Positions 28,271-37,515 of a DNA stretch of 64,000 nt are shown piece after piece. Numbering within the stretch: the first letter of the stretch is position 1; the number at the start of each line of letters is the position of its first letter. The position numbers and the translations under genes are program-made. The DNA lies in the NCBI GenBank assembly GCA_902593675.1, contig CACJJI010000001.1, forward strand, positions 62,001 to 126,000, in the 5' to 3' direction. The notes below the pieces were generated by a model. It worked only from the letters and a program-made list of their open reading frames with translations. It was not told the DNA's origin and ran no database searches. The DNA comes from an uncultured SAR86 cluster bacterium. GTDB lineage: Bacteria; Pseudomonadota; Gammaproteobacteria; Magnimaribacterales; D2472.

Positions 28271-29953
28271 TTAAGCAAACAAATCTTTTAAATTCCTTCG
28301 TAAAACCTTGCCAACTGGATTTCTTGGGAGCTCATCAATTATCCTAAGTTCTTCTGGATATTTGTATTTAGCAATCCCAGCTTCTTTTAGAAAATTACTT
28401 ATATCAGATAACTCTATAGATTCACCTTCGTTTGGAACAACCACTACGCCAACCTTTTCACCCAACACTTCGTCGTCATAGCCGGTAACTGCCACATCAA
28501 GAATAGAAGGATGAGAGATAAGCAAATAATCAAGCTCTTCAGGAGAGATATTCATGCCACCTCTAATTATTAGGTCTTTGCATCTGCCTTGATACTTATA
28601 AAATCTATTCTTAGTTTCATTTGATGAAATTTCAAACATGTCTCCCGTTCTAAAAAAACCTTCATGATCGAAAACTTCTTTATTTGTTTCAGGTGCATTC
28701 CAATATCCGTCAAAAACAGTCGACCCAGAAATTAATAATTCACCAGGTTGACCTGGAGAAGAAATTTGCTCATTAGTTTCAAGATTTATTAGTTTTGTTT
28801 TAATTGTTTTAGAAATAGGGTTATTCCAGTCAAACTCACTTACACCAAATCTTGGAAAATAAACTGCCCTTAATTTTGGGTCCTCTACATCGTCTCTTGT
28901 GCTAAATAAACTCATACCTTCATTTGAACCGAAAATATTTTGAATTGTTATGCCATGATTATTTTGGAAAGATTCAACCATCCATTCAGACAAAGGAGCT
29001 CCACCACAGCCAATTGAGCGTAAATTAGATAGATCTAAATTTTCAAATAAAGATTTATTATTTAATAACATATTCATTATAGCTGGAGCAGCAATGGTGT
29101 AATTAACTTTTTCTTGAGACATTTGATTTAAAAAAATTCCTAAATCAAATGGATGATGCTGAATAAGCTTACCTTTACAAATTAGCCAGTTAAACAAAAA
29201 GCCTCCTATGCTAGCCATATTAACTAATGGAAATGGATTCAATAAAATGTCTCCTTTTTGTGTGTTAGCTAAATGATAAGCAGCCTTAGCCATTGTTCCC
29301 CATAAGTTATGACTTCTTGGCACCCCCTTTGGGCTTCCAGTTGTTCCGGATGTCCAGCATATTGTGAGTAAATCATTTGCTCCATAATCCATTGAATCGA
29401 CATAATTATTTAGCTCGTCTAAATTCGTAGGATTATTTAAATTTGATATATCAATGAAACCTTCAGATTCACCTAAAGACATAAGCACATGATTAGATGA
29501 AAATGAATCTTTTAAATCATCTATAAGATTTTTTCCATTGAACTCAGAAATTCCTATGAACCCCTTTGGGCTAATATCCTTGATAATCTTTTCAATTTCA
29601 AATTTGCCATACTGAATAGGAGCTGGAGAAATAATCACACCTATTTTTGATAAAGCAATGTATAGAATTGCTAACTCAACAATATTTGGAAGCTGTAAAA
29701 TAACTTTGTCATCTTTTCTAAAGCCTAAATCAAAAAACTTTGAGGAAAACCTATCAACTTCCTTTTTAACATCATTAAAAGTTAATCTCCTTGGATCACC
29801 AATGGTAAATTCATTTCTATTTGGAGGGTCTAAAAGAGCTTCTTTGTTTCCAGCTTCTTCGCAAGCGTCTAAAAAAAGTGTATATAAGGTATCTGAATTC
29901 CACCAGCCATTATCAGTATATTCCTTAATTCTATTTTTTGGAGTAAGTATCAT
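28271..29953 (-). CDS. acyl-CoA ligase, AMP-binding (ANL) family
   Basis: The 560-residue protein has the adenylate-forming motifs in order: TSGTTGSPKG (P-loop-like), NIFGSNEG, GFFRTGD, and the C-terminal catalytic Lys in PVGKVLRR. It should activate a carboxylic acid with ATP and CoA. Acid type (fatty, aryl, steroid side chain) is not evident. Placed opposite the SCP-type thiolase, it could load the acid that enters the thiolytic route. The 198-base spacer upstream (29954-30151) is AT-rich and holds no gene that I can see. Confidence 0.9.
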   Translation of the reverse strand: MILTPKNRIKEYTDNGWWNSDTLYTLFLDACEEAGNKEALLDPPNRNEFTIGDPRRLTFNDVKKEVDRFSSKFFDLGFRKDDKVILQLPNIVELAILYIALSKIGVIISPAPIQYGKFEIEKIIKDISPKGFIGISEFNGKNLIDDLKDSFSSNHVLMSLGESEGFIDISNLNNPTNLDELNNYVDSMDYGANDLLTICWTSGTTGSPKGVPRSHNLWGTMAKAAYHLANTQKGDILLNPFPLVNMASIGGFLFNWLICKGKLIQHHPFDLGIFLNQMSQEKVNYTIAAPAIMNMLLNNKSLFENLDLSNLRSIGCGGAPLSEWMVESFQNNHGITIQNIFGSNEGMSLFSTRDDVEDPKLRAVYFPRFGVSEFDWNNPISKTIKTKLINLETNEQISSPGQPGELLISGSTVFDGYWNAPETNKEVFDHEGFFRTGDMFEISSNETKNRFYKYQGRCKDLIIRGGMNISPEELDYLLISHPSILDVAVTGYDDEVLGEKVGVVVVPNEGESIELSDISNFLKEAGIAKYKYPEELRIIDELPRNPVGKVLRRNLKDLFA

Positions 29954-30151
29954 AAATTTTCTAATAAGAGTGTTACTTGTTTAATAGAACTAATTTAACA
30001 TATTATTTTAATGCTATTAAATTTATATATTTAGGGAATATTTTTGCTCTGAAAACATCGAAATTATCGTTATTTAAATTTATGTAGTTTCTTTACCGAC
30101 TTGTAAAAAAACCTTATATTAAAGTAATAAAAATACACATATAAATTAAAA

Positions 30152-30619
30152 GTGACTTTTGAGAATATTATCCTGGTTCTTCAGACAGTAGGCCCTTTTA
30201 CAGTTTTGGTAACAGTCTACTTTTTAGTTACAGAGTTAAAAGAACAAAATAGGGTGGCTCGCGCAAATGCTCGCCAAAACATAGCAGATTCTCATCAGAA
30301 GGTTGCATTAGCAGGGATGAAACCTATTCTAGTTGATACAAAGATCAAACTTAGAAATAACGAAGAGTTGACCAAGGAGGAGAATGCTGTATATCTAACT
30401 TATTTCAGTGTCATGCTACGTGCTAGAGAGAATCAATTTTATCAATTTAAAATTGGCATGCTTGATGAGGATGAGTGGACAGCAATGTTGGTATCATTTA
30501 AAACTCTCTTCAAGGAACCAAAACATTTAGAAATTTGGGAATTTGTAAAAATTACATTTGCAGAGGATTTTGTCGAGCTTGTAGATGAGCAAATTAAGCA
30601 AAGCAAATTATATGGTTAA
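30152..30619 (+). CDS. hypothetical protein with one N-terminal membrane segment
   Basis: The 155-residue product starts at a GTG codon. Residues about 5-27 form a single membrane segment, followed by a charged, mostly helical cytoplasmic-looking part (coiled-coil tendency around VTELKEQNRVARANARQNIADSHQK). I do not recognise a named domain. It is the first gene of a plus-strand row with EAL, HisKA-REC-GGDEF and receiver genes, separated by 3-5 bases, so it may be part of the same signalling unit. Function unknown. Confidence 0.7.
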   Translation: MTFENIILVLQTVGPFTVLVTVYFLVTELKEQNRVARANARQNIADSHQKVALAGMKPILVDTKIKLRNNEELTKEENAVYLTYFSVMLRARENQFYQFKIGMLDEDEWTAMLVSFKTLFKEPKHLEIWEFVKITFAEDFVELVDEQIKQSKLYG

Positions 30620-30624
30620 CAAAT

Positions 30625-31719
30625 ATGCACACCGATCAAGAGCTTAATTATCTAACAAAATCTTTGCTGCACCATCCTAGTCCCTACATAATCTATGAGC
30701 TAGATGGTTCTATTGCATGGGCAAATATCGCAGCTAATTATATTTTTAATTTGGATTCATTGGATGAGCTTTCTGTTGTAAAAATTGATGAAAAAATTAC
30801 CAATAATTTTGGTGACCTAGATTCAATTGCTCTTTATTACGATACACCAATAGAAATATCACTTAGAAAAATAAATTTTTTTATGCGAACAAGAGTACAT
30901 ATGATTCCAGTTGATCTTTCAAACGGGATTATGTTAATTGAATTATTATGCACTTCAAGATCAGGTCTAGATGCTTTGAGGAAAACTATAGATTGCATAG
31001 AGCATCAGCGAATTGAATTGGCTTATCAGAAACAAGTAAACCTTGAAACAAATGAAATTACTGGAATTGAAGCTTTATTAAGGCTCCAGGATGGAGATGG
31101 GGGATACTTACCAAATGATCAAATTATTCCGCAAATTGAAGGTGAAAGTTTATTCTCTTTGGTCGTTTTAGAGTCTCTTGTTCAATTAGAAAAGTTCTTT
31201 GCAATAAAAGAGGAGATTGGACTCAAAGATGCAACGCTTTATTTAAATGTTTCAGCTCACACTATTATGCATCCTGAGTTTTGCTCTATTTTTACAGATT
31301 TTGTTGAAAAACATAAACTTGGGTCTAATCAATTTGGTCTTGAGGTTACAGAAACTGCAGAGCTTGCAGACATCAATGTTGCCTCTGAATCATTAAGTTT
31401 TTTAAAATCTAAAGGAATAAAAATTGCTTTGGATGATTTTGGTGCGGGCTATGCCTCATTGAAGTATGTGAGGGATTTGCCTATTGATGTTGTTAAATTA
31501 GATAAACATTTCACATTTAATGCTTCAGATCCATCGACAGCTAGACTGATCAGTTTTGTTTCAGAGGTCTGCGCGGATCTTGAATTAGAAATGATTGGAG
31601 AGGGCATTGAGACAGAAGTAGATAAACAAATGATGTTAGATCTCGGTTGTAAAATTGGCCAGGGTTATTTAATGCATCGACCAGATTTCCTGGATTCATT
31701 CAAAAATAAGGAAACTTAA
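30625..31719 (+). CDS. EAL-domain c-di-GMP phosphodiesterase
   Basis: The 364-residue protein has an N-terminal PAS-like region (about 15-110) and a C-terminal EAL domain (about 120-360). The key residues are present: E149 of EALLR, LNVSA, the Glu of EVTETAE, LDDFGAGY, VKLDKHF, and GEGIET before GCKIGQGY. The domain is therefore probably active and would hydrolyse cyclic di-GMP to pGpG. No membrane segment was seen. It is cotranscribed with the HisKA-REC-GGDEF gene that starts 3 bases after its stop, putting making and breaking of c-di-GMP in one operon. Confidence 0.92.
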   Translation: MHTDQELNYLTKSLLHHPSPYIIYELDGSIAWANIAANYIFNLDSLDELSVVKIDEKITNNFGDLDSIALYYDTPIEISLRKINFFMRTRVHMIPVDLSNGIMLIELLCTSRSGLDALRKTIDCIEHQRIELAYQKQVNLETNEITGIEALLRLQDGDGGYLPNDQIIPQIEGESLFSLVVLESLVQLEKFFAIKEEIGLKDATLYLNVSAHTIMHPEFCSIFTDFVEKHKLGSNQFGLEVTETAELADINVASESLSFLKSKGIKIALDDFGAGYASLKYVRDLPIDVVKLDKHFTFNASDPSTARLISFVSEVCADLELEMIGEGIETEVDKQMMLDLGCKIGQGYLMHRPDFLDSFKNKET

Positions 31720-31722
31720 ACC

Positions 31723-33207
31723 ATGGATAAATTGACTCCAAAAGAGACATCCAAGGGTGCAGAAGAAATTGTTCTCACGCAAATTAAACAGGATTTTATT
31801 ACCCCTGCAAACGCTATATTTGATTATGTAGATATGGTTGAGAAAGTACTTGATGAAGCTGATCTTCAATCTGAAGATGAGATAGAGCAAATTAAGTCTT
31901 CTTGTTCTAAATTAATCGATCAATATGAAGTTGCGTTTGTTCAAAATACTGGTGTCAATGCTGACTCATCAAAGAAATCTCCCGAGGAATACTCAGAACT
32001 TCGACACAATTTAAGAACCCCATTAAATGCAATCATTGGATACAGTGAAATTTTGATGGAGGATTATGAAGATGATCTTGAAGAAAATACCTTAGAAGAT
32101 TTTCAACAAATTATTAATCTTGCCAGGGAAACTGAAACCGCAATTGAAAACTTTGTTGACTATATAAGAGGAGAAGCAATTGACCCAAGAAATGATAATT
32201 CCTCTAATCAGTTAGAATCTGCAGAAGCTCTATTTAAATCTTTAGGTGACATAGAGTATTCAATCACTCTTGGTGATGAAATTAAAGAATCGGATATCCT
32301 AATTGTCGATGATAATGTAACAAACTGTGAGGTTCTTCAAAGGCGTCTATCAATGCAGGGGCTTTCCTGCAGAACTGCCTATGATGGCAATACTGCAATT
32401 GCGGAAGTTTTTAAAAAAACTCCAGACTTAATTCTTTTAGATGTTATTTTGCCTGACATTAATGGCCTTGAGCTATTGAAAACATTTAGAAAAGAGCATA
32501 ATTCAGAATCTCTGCCAGTGATCATGGTGTCAGCTTTTAATGATGTTGATAGTATTTCTAAATGTATTCAATTAGGAGCACAAGACTATCTACCAAAGCC
32601 AATTAATGGAACTATCCTGCTCGCTAAAGTAGTAGCCGCCTTGGAAAGAAAGTTTTGGCGCGAGCGTGAAAAAGAGCTAGTAAATAAATTGCATATACAA
32701 GCTACCACTGATCAGCTTACGGGGATTTACAATCGACGGGTAATTTTTGAGGCCTTGGATGAGGCTATGGATAATTCAAAGAAATCAAAGGATCGCCAAT
32801 TCGCAACCATAATGTTTGATATTGATTTCTTTAAACAAGTAAATGACAGCTATGGTCATGCTGGAGGAGATGCCGTATTAATATCTTTTGCGCAATTATT
32901 ACAAACAGAGATTTCTTCGCCGAATATAGTTGGTAGAATAGGAGGGGAAGAGTTTTTGGCAATTCTTTACCTTGATCATGATCAAGCAAAGGAGTTCTGT
33001 GCCAAATTAATTAAAAAGATTAATGATAATATTGTTAATTTTGAAGGTACCGATATTAAAGTAAGTTCAAGCGGTGGCGTTGCATTCTCAACAGAAACTG
33101 AAACTTCTGCTGATTTAACAAACAAAGCTGATGAAAGGCTCTATGAAGCTAAGAAGAATGGTAGGAATAGATTTAAATTAATTGATAGTGAGTTAGTAGG
33201 AGACTAA
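31723..33207 (+). CDS. HisKA-REC-GGDEF protein without kinase ATPase domain
   Basis: The 494-residue protein has an H-box (RHNLRTPLNA, His95) but no following HATPase domain. It goes on to a receiver domain (about 190-305) with the acidic pair VDD, phospho-acceptor Asp240 and Lys of PKP, then a GGDEF domain (about 325-490) with an intact GGEEF (407-411) for diguanylate cyclase activity. No RxxD inhibitory site is evident before GGEEF. A second, degenerate H-box-like stretch (ITPANAIFDYVDMVE, about 26-40) precedes the first. It needs a partner kinase; the hybrid kinase at 33574-36552 is a candidate. Confidence 0.88.
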   Translation: MDKLTPKETSKGAEEIVLTQIKQDFITPANAIFDYVDMVEKVLDEADLQSEDEIEQIKSSCSKLIDQYEVAFVQNTGVNADSSKKSPEEYSELRHNLRTPLNAIIGYSEILMEDYEDDLEENTLEDFQQIINLARETETAIENFVDYIRGEAIDPRNDNSSNQLESAEALFKSLGDIEYSITLGDEIKESDILIVDDNVTNCEVLQRRLSMQGLSCRTAYDGNTAIAEVFKKTPDLILLDVILPDINGLELLKTFRKEHNSESLPVIMVSAFNDVDSISKCIQLGAQDYLPKPINGTILLAKVVAALERKFWREREKELVNKLHIQATTDQLTGIYNRRVIFEALDEAMDNSKKSKDRQFATIMFDIDFFKQVNDSYGHAGGDAVLISFAQLLQTEISSPNIVGRIGGEEFLAILYLDHDQAKEFCAKLIKKINDNIVNFEGTDIKVSSSGGVAFSTETETSADLTNKADERLYEAKKNGRNRFKLIDSELVGD

Positions 33208-33211
33208 TACA

Positions 33212-33577
33212 ATGGCAAAATTACTATACGTTGAAGATAATGAAATGAACCGAGACATGTTATCTCGAAGACTCTCACGAAGAGGATACGACATAATTAT
33301 GGCTTTTGATGGTCAGGCAGGTCTTGATATGATGAGGAGTGAAGCTCCTGATCTTGTGCTCATGGATATGGGGTTGCCGGTTTTGGATGGTTGGGAAGCT
33401 ACAATTCAAGCTAAAGCTGACGAATCTATTAGCTCAATTCCAATTATCGCTTTAACTGCGCACGCTTTAGAATCTGATAAGCAAAAAGCTTTAGAATGTG
33501 GAGCAGATGATTTTGATACCAAGCCAGTAGATTTTAAAAGATTGCTGGGTAAAATTGAGGCTTTTGTAGGATCTTAG
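33212..33577 (+). CDS. single-domain response regulator (CheY-like)
   Basis: This 121-residue protein is a receiver domain alone. It has the acidic pair VEDN (residues 7-10), phospho-acceptor Asp in LMDMGLP (about 52), TAHA (conserved Thr) and the Lys of DTKPVD. There is no output domain, so it would act by protein contacts or as a phosphorelay carrier, like DivK. It ends the signalling operon, 4 bases after the GGDEF gene, and overlaps the stop of the convergent hybrid kinase gene by four bases. Confidence 0.92.
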   Translation: MAKLLYVEDNEMNRDMLSRRLSRRGYDIIMAFDGQAGLDMMRSEAPDLVLMDMGLPVLDGWEATIQAKADESISSIPIIALTAHALESDKQKALECGADDFDTKPVDFKRLLGKIEAFVGS

Positions 33578-36552
33578 TTTTTTACAATCCCTTGGATCAT
33601 TTGTGATAGTTTATCCATAGATACGTCATCTTTTTTAACCAATCCAATTACTCTTTCTTTTAAAAGGTCTTCCTGAACATCAGTTAAATCTTTACCAGAG
33701 AATACTAGAACTGGCGCTCTTTTTTCTTCTGGAACATCTTTAATGTAGTTATCTAAAAACTCAAATCCATCCATTCTAGGCATTTCTAAGTCTAAAATTA
33801 TCAATGCAGGCTCATCCTTTGTTCTTTCAAGGCCTTCTTTACCATCTCGAGCATCGATTGGTCTATAACCCGCATCTTTTAATAGCCTAGATAGAAGTTC
33901 TCTTACATCCTTATCATCATCTATCACTAATACTTTTTGATTTTGAGTGTCTGTGCCCAATATTCTCTTAAGTGTATTAATAAAGTGAGTTCTATCAATT
34001 GGCTTAGTTAGATAATCGTTTGCTCCAAGGGAGGAGGCAAGATTTGATTGGTTAAGTTGGCTAATCATAATGACAGGAATATCTTTTAAATCTTTGTCTG
34101 TTTTACATTCCTTCAACAAAGACCATCCATCTCGACCTGGCATCAATACATCAAGCAATATAAGTTTTGGTTTTACCTCACGGATAAGTTCCATTCCTTT
34201 TTCACTATTCGTTGCACCCAGCAAGGTTAGGTTTAATTTAGAAATTGTCCTTTTGATTAAATCGTGCATTGCAACGTCGTCGTCAACCAATACCACTAAA
34301 TTATCCTGATCATCAAGATTAATTACGCTACCCTCAACCTCATCTTCATTATATTCTGGGCATTCTCTGGGTACTGACATCGTAAAGACTGAGCCAACAC
34401 CTTCTTCGCTAGTTACTATGACATCACCACCCATCATTTCTGCAAATTTCTTTGAGATTGGGAGCCCTAGACCAGTACCACCATAATTTGCTGATGTTGA
34501 ACGTTCTGCTTGAGTGTATTCTTCAAAAACTTTAGCAACGCCCTCTGGACTCATACCTGCACCAGTATCGATGACTGCAAAGTCTATAAACTCAACATCA
34601 CCATCCATCCTAGCTTTTACATCTAATGTAACGGTTCCATTTTTAGTAAATTTGAACCCATTACTTAAAAAGTTTGTTAGACACTGTCTTAGTTTTGTTT
34701 CATCTTGCGACATAGAGCCCATTGCTCCATCAAGATTAATTACAAACCCATTGTCATTTTTTGCTGCTAAAGGCTCAGAAACATCTTTGATCGTTTGAAC
34801 CATATTTTCAATCTCAAAACTTGTAACAAAAAGCTCCATCTTGCCAGCTTCAATTTTTGAAAGATCTAAAATATTATTAATCAGAGATAAAAGGTGGGTG
34901 CCTGATGAGGTAATTTTTTTTAGATCTGGAAGCAGATCGTCGTACCCTAAGTCCTCACAATCTTCATAAAGCATTTCTCCATAACCAAGAATCGCATTTA
35001 ATGGAGTTCTTAATTCATGACTCATATTTGCAAAGAACTTAGTTTTTTGATCACTAGCATCTCTAGCTTCATCTCTAGCAGTTTCCATCTCACTGGTTCT
35101 AGCATCAATTAAACCGTTAACTTCATCAGACATTCTTGAGAAAGCAACTAACATCAATTCTACAGAGGCTTCTTCACTTGAGTTTCTATCAGCATTATCA
35201 GCAAGCTCATTCATCTTTTTAATATCATTTAGAATGAGAGTTCTTGCACTACCATCAAGCTGATCTGCAAGCGCTGTCATTTTCTCAATAATTACTTCAT
35301 CTCTTTCATGCCTTCGTTTTGCTTGTTCCTCTCTAATGGATTCCATTTCAACTAAATGAGATTTATAGGTTCCAAGCGCTGCAGAAAGCTGCCCAACTTC
35401 ATCTTTCTCCGAAGCAAGAACTCCCTTTCTGATTGGCATTTCTTGAGTATGATCACCCTTTGTAAGGCCTTCAAGCACCTCGATAGCTTTCGTTATTCCA
35501 CCAAAGGTTCTTGTGGTGATAAAGGCTATGAGTGAAATAATAAATATCACAAATGATATAGCAGCTATATAGGTTAAATTTAATACATTGGCTGCTCTCA
35601 GGATATTTTCTCTCTCATCTTTAAAAATAAATAATTGAGCCTCGTCTGCTGATAAAAAAGTACTCAAGGGAAGAAGAGTAACTGAAGTTCCAAGTTCAGT
35701 GTCTTTCTCGGAGTGACGTGAGCCATTTAATGCCTTAAATGAAGTTGCCTTATCGGTTAATTTATTGAAGTTCTCTATATCAAATAGGTCATCTTCCGTA
35801 TCACCAAATTGCTGATAGTAATCATTTAGAGATATTAAGCCAGAGTCAGTATTAATTGCAGTTCTAACTTCAAATTCATCCTCAAAAACTTCCAGGCCTT
35901 TTCTAATGTCCACGCCCAAAGCTATTACTGCTAAAGTTTCACCTTCAACCTTAACCGGAAAACTCAACGCCTGATTTAAAGTGGAAGCTTGTTCTTCATT
36001 TTTATCTTTAATTTTTACAATTGACTGCCTTGGTCTAGTTGAAGCATCTTGAAGAAATGAATCTAGATAGCTAAAAAAATCAGGCCGAGCTGCAGGAGAG
36101 CAGGGATCAACTCCCAATAAATCAAGCGCACTACCACAATAAATCCTTTCACCGGAAGGAAAATAAGCCATGACATAACTCAAGTTTCCATAATCAAGCT
36201 CTTCTTCAAAAAATAACTCAATTAGATATTGAGCATCACCAATTCTATCAGCGCTAATAGTATCTAGAAGCGGATTTGTATAGATGTCACTGGAGTCCAC
36301 TTCGTCTAAAAAAATCTCTGACTCAGGATCCCAAAAGGAGGCATTTTCTCCTGTTACTGGAAGCCACTTTGACATTACATCAAAAGATTTATTGTAGGTT
36401 TGATACCAAGCAGATTCGTAAAGCGTTAAAAGCGATTCATTTGATGAGTCTTCTTGAATATTTTCTCTATAGCCAAAAGAAAATATAAATATAGCTGCAA
36501 CAAGAACATTACCAATGACCCCAAACAAAAGTAACTGGAGTCTTATAGGCAT
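33574..36552 (-). CDS. membrane hybrid sensor histidine kinase with two receiver domains
   Basis: The 992-residue protein has an N-terminal membrane segment (about 7-27), a large periplasmic sensor region (about 30-330), a second membrane segment (about 333-356), HAMP, coiled coil, and HisKA with SHELRTP (His about 511). The HATPase domain shows NFLSNGFKFT, DTGAGM and GGTGLGL. Two receivers follow (VDDDV...LLDVLMPG; IDDDKD...ILDLEMPRMDG). All kinase motifs are intact. The periplasmic part looks Cache-like by length, but no ligand is suggested. It is convergent with the c-di-GMP operon and the likely source of phosphate for its receivers. Confidence 0.92.
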   Translation of the reverse strand: MPIRLQLLLFGVIGNVLVAAIFIFSFGYRENIQEDSSNESLLTLYESAWYQTYNKSFDVMSKWLPVTGENASFWDPESEIFLDEVDSSDIYTNPLLDTISADRIGDAQYLIELFFEEELDYGNLSYVMAYFPSGERIYCGSALDLLGVDPCSPAARPDFFSYLDSFLQDASTRPRQSIVKIKDKNEEQASTLNQALSFPVKVEGETLAVIALGVDIRKGLEVFEDEFEVRTAINTDSGLISLNDYYQQFGDTEDDLFDIENFNKLTDKATSFKALNGSRHSEKDTELGTSVTLLPLSTFLSADEAQLFIFKDERENILRAANVLNLTYIAAISFVIFIISLIAFITTRTFGGITKAIEVLEGLTKGDHTQEMPIRKGVLASEKDEVGQLSAALGTYKSHLVEMESIREEQAKRRHERDEVIIEKMTALADQLDGSARTLILNDIKKMNELADNADRNSSEEASVELMLVAFSRMSDEVNGLIDARTSEMETARDEARDASDQKTKFFANMSHELRTPLNAILGYGEMLYEDCEDLGYDDLLPDLKKITSSGTHLLSLINNILDLSKIEAGKMELFVTSFEIENMVQTIKDVSEPLAAKNDNGFVINLDGAMGSMSQDETKLRQCLTNFLSNGFKFTKNGTVTLDVKARMDGDVEFIDFAVIDTGAGMSPEGVAKVFEEYTQAERSTSANYGGTGLGLPISKKFAEMMGGDVIVTSEEGVGSVFTMSVPRECPEYNEDEVEGSVINLDDQDNLVVLVDDDVAMHDLIKRTISKLNLTLLGATNSEKGMELIREVKPKLILLDVLMPGRDGWSLLKECKTDKDLKDIPVIMISQLNQSNLASSLGANDYLTKPIDRTHFINTLKRILGTDTQNQKVLVIDDDKDVRELLSRLLKDAGYRPIDARDGKEGLERTKDEPALIILDLEMPRMDGFEFLDNYIKDVPEEKRAPVLVFSGKDLTDVQEDLLKERVIGLVKKDDVSMDKLSQMIQGIVKN

Positions 36553-36583
36553 AATTATCCTTAGGCTATATTAGAACTAAAAG

Positions 36584-36958
36584 TTAGTTGGCGAGCTTAA
36601 AGGTGAGATCAATCTGCACATTATTAACTTTTACAGAAGTTCCATTGTAAGTAGGTGGTTGATATAAGAATTTTCTTACAGCTTTTATTGCTGCTCTATC
36701 AAAGACTCCAGCTGGACTACTTTCGACTACATACGGATCTAATACTGATCCATCTGTATCTACATCAAATTCTAGGCGCACAGACCCTTCAACACCAAGT
36801 CTTATAGCTCTTCTTGGGTATTCAGGAGCAGGACTAGAAACTCTAGTAACTTCGATTTCAGTACCTTCTTCGCCGACGTATCCTTTGTCACCAGCGTAAG
36901 CAGGTAGAGCAAGTAAAAAAGCAAAAACAAAAATTGGGAGTGAATTTAGTGATTTCAT
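36584..36958 (-). CDS. periplasmic protein with TonB C-terminal domain
   Basis: The 124-residue protein has a cleavable signal peptide (MKSLNSLPIFVFAFLLALPAYA) followed directly by a TonB/TolA-like C-terminal domain (about 35-122): PEYPRRAIRLGVEGSV, VDTDGSV and FDRAAIKAVRKFLYQP are typical. There is no Pro-rich spacer and, if the signal is cleaved, no membrane anchor, so it is unlike a normal TonB energy transducer. It may bind partner proteins in the periplasm. It sits 31 bases upstream of the hybrid kinase gene on the same strand and may be cotranscribed. Confidence 0.85.
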   Translation of the reverse strand: MKSLNSLPIFVFAFLLALPAYAGDKGYVGEEGTEIEVTRVSSPAPEYPRRAIRLGVEGSVRLEFDVDTDGSVLDPYVVESSPAGVFDRAAIKAVRKFLYQPPTYNGTSVKVNNVQIDLTFKLAN

Positions 36959-37100
36959 GTTGGTTTTATGTTGTTATAGTTAAAATATATAAGTATTAGT
37001 TAAACGTACTATATTGTACCTTTATAATACCAAGAAATCAGTTTGGGTGTTAACATCTTTAAAATTATTCTTTCAAAGCTACCATAAACCTTATACATTT

Positions 37101-37502
37101 ATGAAAAAAGTAAAAGATCATTTAAATGAGCAAAAATATTGGGATATATTTACTGTATCAGAAGATTCTAACTTGTTTGATGCAGCAGCTTTGATGAATA
37201 AAAATAAAATTGGAGCCTTGATGATATGTGAAAAAGGCTCTGAAGATCATTTGTCTAAGTCATCTGTTGTAGGCATTTTGACTGAACGGGACCTAGTATA
37301 TGCCTTGTCTGGAGGCTTTAAAAATTTAGAAACTAAAACTGTTAAAGACATCATGACAAGGAAATTGATATTTACATGTCCTGAAACGTCAAACTCTGAG
37401 GCTAAATCAATGATGTTGGAGAATCAAATCAGGCACCTGCCTGTTTTTTCGGGTGAGCACCTAGTTGGCATCATTTCAATGAGAGACGTTTTTAAAGCTT
37501 AG
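37101..37502 (+). CDS. CBS-domain pair protein
   Basis: The 133-residue protein consists of two CBS domains, with VGILTERDLVYAL in the first and VGIISMRDVF in the second, plus VKDIMTR between them. Such stand-alone pairs bind adenosyl nucleotides and act as sensors. The open frame extends upstream to a TTG at 37014, but the added residues do not look like CBS sequence, so I place the start at the ATG at 37101. The gene is 13 bases upstream of the GPH-type transporter gene. The target protein is not known. Confidence 0.85.
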   Translation: MKKVKDHLNEQKYWDIFTVSEDSNLFDAAALMNKNKIGALMICEKGSEDHLSKSSVVGILTERDLVYALSGGFKNLETKTVKDIMTRKLIFTCPETSNSEAKSMMLENQIRHLPVFSGEHLVGIISMRDVFKA

Positions 37503-37515
37503 ACCTTCAAAAACT

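Noticed and set aside
29954-30151. Possible RNA gene in the spacer before the signalling operon
   Set aside because: The sequence is simply AT-rich, with no stable hairpin or conserved motif that I could see.
37014-37100. Upstream TTG extension of the CBS-pair gene
   Set aside because: The extra 29 residues have no family similarity and no Shine-Dalgarno; the ATG at 37101 fits the domain start.
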